The notes under the pieces were generated by a model, which saw only the letters and a program-made list of their open reading frames with translations, made no database searches and was not told the origin of the DNA. From Terriglobia bacterium (lineage in GTDB: Bacteria; Acidobacteriota; Terriglobia; UBA7540), in the NCBI GenBank assembly GCA_022866195.1, contig JALHUF010000161.1, forward strand, positions 1-15,672: a stretch of 15,672 nt of DNA, read 5' to 3'. The translations under genes and the position numbers were made by a program. Below are positions 12,732 to 15,672 of the stretch, in pieces (position 1 is the stretch's first letter; the number at the start of each line of letters is the position of its first letter).

Positions 12732-14009
12732 ATGAGAGAAGTGAATAACCTCGATCAGGACGCGACCGGCAGACAAACCGTGGCGCGCTCTTCCCTTTCT
12801 CTCTCTTATCACCTGCTGCGCTTCCTTTTGGGTTTCGCAGTGTGCTTCTGGCTGTGGGCGAAGTGGCTCTTCTCGCCCCAGATGTTCTTCCTGCCGCCCC
12901 TTCCCCCCGTCGAGGTGTTGATTTCGCTGGTCGAAAAGATTCTCGGACTGTGGCTCGTGGCATTCATCCCTATTCTGGGTGCCGTCCTGGTCGGCCTGGA
13001 TGGCCTGGAGTCTCGGCGAGCGCAGCGGCTGGGTTGGTGGGGGAGACGCCTCCTGTGGGGATCGGCGGAGGCCGTCGTGATTCACGTTGTTGTCTGGGTG
13101 GTAGGGTCCTTCCTTTTTTACGCTCTCCTCGCGCTCCTGCCCGGATCGGACGTCAAAGGAAGAGCGCTGTCAGACCCTGTAGTGCGGGGGCTCATTCTGT
13201 TTTGCGCCTTTCTCTCGCTGATTGTGGCCGGCCCCCTCACCGCGATTGTCGTCGCGGCTCGCGGCCAAGGGCTGAGAAGCCGCGGCGGCTTCCCTCCCAC
13301 TCGCCTCCAGGCGTTGTACAACACCTGGACAATTCTGCTGGTCCCGCTCCTGGTGCTCTGGGTTGCTAGCGGGTACCCGCGCGAAATCTTGCGCCCCTTC
13401 ACGTCAGCCAGGGAAACAGCAGGCAAAGAAGCGCGCATCGCCCTGGTTTCGGCAGCTCGGCAGGGTGAAACGGGGTCGGTGCAGGCATTATTGCGGCACG
13501 GCGCTCAACCGAATACAAAAGAGGCATCGGGCACGACGGCCTTGATCGCAGCAGCGTCAAACGGCTACGGTGAGATCGTGAGGATTCTTGTCTCCGCCGG
13601 CGCCGACGTGAATGCCCGTAACAATTTCGGCAGGACTGCCCTGATGAGCGCGGCGGCAGCCCGCTATCCCGAAATAGTGCGTGCCCTCATCCAAGCGGGA
13701 GCGGACGTGAATGCACAGGATGCCGAGGGTAAGACAGCCCTCATGCTGGCCGCCTCCGCCGCGCACGAAGAAATCACGCAGGCCCTCGTTCAATCAGGCG
13801 CCGACGTCAATGCGAAATCCCTGAGTGGCGACACTGCCCTGATGTCGGCCGCCCGGGGAGGTCACACTGAGATCGTGCGCCGGCTAGTCAAAGCCGGGGC
13901 AAGAGTCGAGGCGAAGGACAAGAACGGGAATTCGGCCCTGAAAATGGCCAGGGCCCTGAACCACCCGGAGACGGTGAGGGCCCTGCGCGAAGCCGGCGCC
14001 CGGGATTAA
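12732..14009 (+). CDS. Membrane-anchored ankyrin-repeat protein
   Basis: A 425-residue protein in two halves. The first half has about five hydrophobic segments (roughly 25-47, 70-90, 113-136, 150-175 and 196-213) with no family I recognise. The second half (about 234-425) is six ankyrin repeats of 33 residues, with recurring G.TALM.AA, EIVR.L..AGADVNA and a worn first and last unit. Ankyrin stacks bind other proteins, and from the positive-inside rule (RRAQRLGWWGRR near 95-106, RGQGLRSR near 177-184) they may face the cytoplasm. No good ribosome site is visible before the ATG at 12732. There is no operon partner: the hydrolase is divergent, and the tRNA and Fhs genes are on the other strand. 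The ankyrin call is firm; function is unknown. Confidence 0.85.
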   Translation: MREVNNLDQDATGRQTVARSSLSLSYHLLRFLLGFAVCFWLWAKWLFSPQMFFLPPLPPVEVLISLVEKILGLWLVAFIPILGAVLVGLDGLESRRAQRLGWWGRRLLWGSAEAVVIHVVVWVVGSFLFYALLALLPGSDVKGRALSDPVVRGLILFCAFLSLIVAGPLTAIVVAARGQGLRSRGGFPPTRLQALYNTWTILLVPLLVLWVASGYPREILRPFTSARETAGKEARIALVSAARQGETGSVQALLRHGAQPNTKEASGTTALIAAASNGYGEIVRILVSAGADVNARNNFGRTALMSAAAARYPEIVRALIQAGADVNAQDAEGKTALMLAASAAHEEITQALVQSGADVNAKSLSGDTALMSAARGGHTEIVRRLVKAGARVEAKDKNGNSALKMARALNHPETVRALREAGARD

Positions 14010-14188
14010 GGAATGAGATAACACCCAGAGAGACATCGCAAGAATAGCAGCCAATCCGGGCCCGGATGCGATGCCTTCACCTAGGCGCGAATCGCAGGCC
14101 ACAGCTCGATTCTGATCACTCAGCGGTATTGCCATCCGCAGGCAGACGCCACGGCGCGGGCCTTCACGAGAATGGCCGCAAGCCAAAA

Positions 14189-14211
14189 GGTGGTCACCGA
14201 GGGTGGTCACC
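14189..14211 (+). repeat. Two copies of GGTGGTCACC, 13 bases apart
   Basis: The decamer GGTGGTCACC occurs at 14189-14198 and 14202-14211, separated by GAG. Each copy is nearly self-complementary (GGTG-gt-CACC). It lies in the 270-base gap between the ankyrin gene end and the tRNA, which otherwise holds no gene. It may be a protein-binding site or a chance duplication. Confidence 0.4.
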
Positions 14212-14241
14212 TGGAACAAACGATGAACTCTGAGAGTGAGA

Positions 14242-14267
14242 AGTCTCAGCCTGTAACCGCTGAGACT
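14242..14267 (-). terminator. 9-bp hairpin after tRNA-Lys, possible terminator
   Basis: AGTCTCAGC (14242-14250) and GCTGAGACT (14259-14267) form a perfect 9-bp stem with an 8-base loop, 13 bases beyond the tRNA 3' end in its direction of transcription. The following minus-strand bases (TCTCACTCTC) are pyrimidine-rich but not a T-run, so termination is plausible rather than clear. Confidence 0.45.
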
Positions 14268-14280
14268 GTAAAGGGTTAAA

Positions 14281-14356
14281 TGGTGAGCCGTGAGGGAATC
14301 GAACCCCCAACCTACTGATTAAGAGTCAGTTGCTCTACCAATTGAGCTAACGGCCC
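14281..14356 (-). tRNA. tRNA-Lys (anticodon CTT), CCA encoded
   Basis: Read on the minus strand, the acceptor arms GGGCCGT and ACGGCTC pair with one G-T. The D arm is GCTC/GAGC, the anticodon stem ACTGA/TCAGT holds the loop CTCTTAA, and the T arm GGGGG/CCCTC holds TTCGATT. The anticodon CTT occupies 14321-14323, giving lysine (AAG codons). The 3' ACCA is encoded (14281-14284). It lies 65 bases downstream of the Fhs gene on the same strand. Confidence 0.96.
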
Positions 14357-14421
14357 AGCGCCACAACAGTGTCAGTGTATCACAGAAACCCGCCGTGTCG
14401 GGAGCCGTGCCGGGCCTCAGT

Positions 14422-15672
14422 CTAGAACAATCCGACGATGCGGTCCTGGTCATCGATGTCCACACGCATGGCGGCGGGCGAGGAGCCCAGCCCGGGCATG
14501 GTCATCATCTCCCCCGCGAGCGGATAGAGGAACCCAGCCCCTGCCGACAGCCGCACGTCGCGAATCGGGAACTTGTAGCCTTTAGGCACTCCTTTCCAGT
14601 CGGGATCGTGCGAAAACGACAGATGCGTCTTGGCCATGCAGATGGGCAAGTGGCCGAAACCGAGGTCGGTATAGAGCTTGATCTTGCGCTGCGCCTCGGG
14701 CTGGTACTCGACGTCGTCAGCGCCGTAAATCTGTGTGGCCAGCGTCCGAATCTTCTCCTTGATGGGCAGGTCGTCAGGATAGAGAAGTTTCATCGTCGCA
14801 GGCTTCTGGACGGCCTCGACGATAGCCTCAGCCAGCTCGACTCCTCCCGCGCCGCCGCGCGCGTGCAAGTCGGAGACCACTCCACGTTCGGCGCCCAATT
14901 CCCGGGCCCGTTCGGCCACGAACCGCAGTTCCGCGTCCGGGTCGGTTTCAAAGCGATTGACGGCGACAACCGCCGGCACTCCCGTGCGCTTGACGATGCG
15001 CACCGCCGCCTCCAGCACGGGCAGCCCACGCTCGAGCGCCGGCAAATTCTCCTGCGTCAGTTCCACGGGCAGCGGTTTGCCCGCCACAATCTTCCCCACA
15101 CCGCCGTGCATCTTCAGCGCGCGGATGGTGCAAACTACCACCGCACCCGACACTTTCAGTCCTCCCTGCCGGCACGTAATGTTCACCAGCTTTTCGTAAC
15201 CCATATCCGCGCCAAAGCCCGATTCCGTTACCACGTAGTCTGCCAGCTTAAGTGCCACCATGTCGGAAAGCACCGAGTTGTTTCCATGGGCGACATTGCC
15301 GAACGGCCCGCAGTGGACGAGCACGGGCGTGTGCCCCAGCGTCTGCATCAGGTTGGGGCGGAGCGCGTCCTTCAACAGCACGGTCATGGCCCCGGCGGCC
15401 TTCAGATCCTCGGCAGTCACCGGACGGCCGTCCTTGTTGAAGCCGACGACGATGCGGGCCAGCCGTTGCCGCAAATCGCGCAGCGAGGTCGCCAGCGCCA
15501 GAATCGCCATCGTCTCGCAGGCCGCGGTAATATCAAACCCGGTTTCACGGGGATACCCGTTCGCCTTGCCGCCCAGCCCAATCACGATGTCGCGCAGAGC
15601 ACGGTCGTTGGTGTCGATACATCGCCGCCAGGTGATATTGAACAGGTCAAGGTTGAGCTTGTTGCCGTGCAA
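14422..15672 (-). CDS. fhs: Formate-tetrahydrofolate ligase (Fhs), 5' end beyond the window
   Basis: The frame runs off the right edge, leaving the last 417 codons of a protein normally about 555-600 residues long; the TTG at 15672 is an internal codon, not a start. Recognisable blocks, counted from the edge, are DLFNITWRRCIDTNDRALR (9-27), GFDITAACETMAILAL (45-60), GPFGNVAHGNNS (122-133), NITCRQGGLKVSGAVVV (164-180), KIKLYTDLGFGHLPICMAKT (329-348) and the C-terminal MTMPGLG...RIVGLF. The enzyme joins formate to tetrahydrofolate with ATP, giving 10-formyl-THF for purines, formyl-Met or C1 assimilation. The P-loop is in the missing part. The ligase is found in many heterotrophs, so it does not by itself indicate acetogenesis. 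tRNA-Lys follows on the same strand. Confidence 0.95.
   Translation of the reverse strand: MHGNKLNLDLFNITWRRCIDTNDRALRDIVIGLGGKANGYPRETGFDITAACETMAILALATSLRDLRQRLARIVVGFNKDGRPVTAEDLKAAGAMTVLLKDALRPNLMQTLGHTPVLVHCGPFGNVAHGNNSVLSDMVALKLADYVVTESGFGADMGYEKLVNITCRQGGLKVSGAVVVCTIRALKMHGGVGKIVAGKPLPVELTQENLPALERGLPVLEAAVRIVKRTGVPAVVAVNRFETDPDAELRFVAERARELGAERGVVSDLHARGGAGGVELAEAIVEAVQKPATMKLLYPDDLPIKEKIRTLATQIYGADDVEYQPEAQRKIKLYTDLGFGHLPICMAKTHLSFSHDPDWKGVPKGYKFPIRDVRLSAGAGFLYPLAGEMMTMPGLGSSPAAMRVDIDDQDRIVGLF

Noticed and set aside
14422..15672. TTG at 15672 as the start of formate-tetrahydrofolate ligase
   Set aside because: The family is about 140 or more residues longer at the N-terminus and includes the ATP-binding loop; the gene simply continues past the window.

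Overview
The window looks like a piece of a soil- or sediment-type bacterial chromosome, most likely Acidobacteriota. This is inference: the DNA is GC-rich, genes sit on both strands in short runs, secreted TPR proteins are present, and the gaps carry degenerate 7-bp and 8-bp tandem repeats and GC-rich hairpins of a kind I associate with that phylum. No rRNA or taxonomic marker is available. I see no phage, transposase, CRISPR array or defence locus. Most genes are ordinary metabolism. The unusual material is in the gaps and in a few small or divergent proteins.

Positions 1-2662 (+) hold a glycolate/glyoxylate-type module: the end of a GlcG/HbpS-like protein, a MOFRL-type glycerate kinase overlapping it (TAATG), and a tartronate-semialdehyde-reductase-like dehydrogenase. 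Together the last two could turn tartronate semialdehyde into glycerate and then a phosphoglycerate. After two heptanucleotide repeat tracts comes a 41-residue rubredoxin-like protein at 2863-2988. On the minus strand follow a secreted kinesin-light-chain-type TPR protein, an SDR protein lacking the catalytic Tyr/Lys, and a KdgF-like cupin, with four hairpins packed between the last two.

From 5800 to 8680 there is a symmetric AT-rich element, the C-terminal remnant of an isoprenylcysteine-methyltransferase-like protein, a second secreted TPR protein on +, and a convergent APC amino-acid permease on the minus strand. From 8930 to 11630 (+) a cystathionine-beta-synthase-type PLP enzyme is followed by an Mrp/ApbC iron-sulfur carrier ATPase and a DUF971 protein. 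Mrp and DUF971 are fused in plant HCF101, so this looks like a split version of that Fe-S carrier, beside an enzyme of sulfur amino-acid metabolism.

From 11793 to the end there is a UPF0173-type metallo-beta-lactamase-fold hydrolase (-), a membrane-anchored ankyrin-repeat protein (+), a tRNA-Lys(CTT) with encoded CCA (-), and most of formate-tetrahydrofolate ligase (-), cut by the window edge. Short repeats lie directly against the 3' ends of at least three genes, and one small hairpin family occurs twice with compensatory stem changes.
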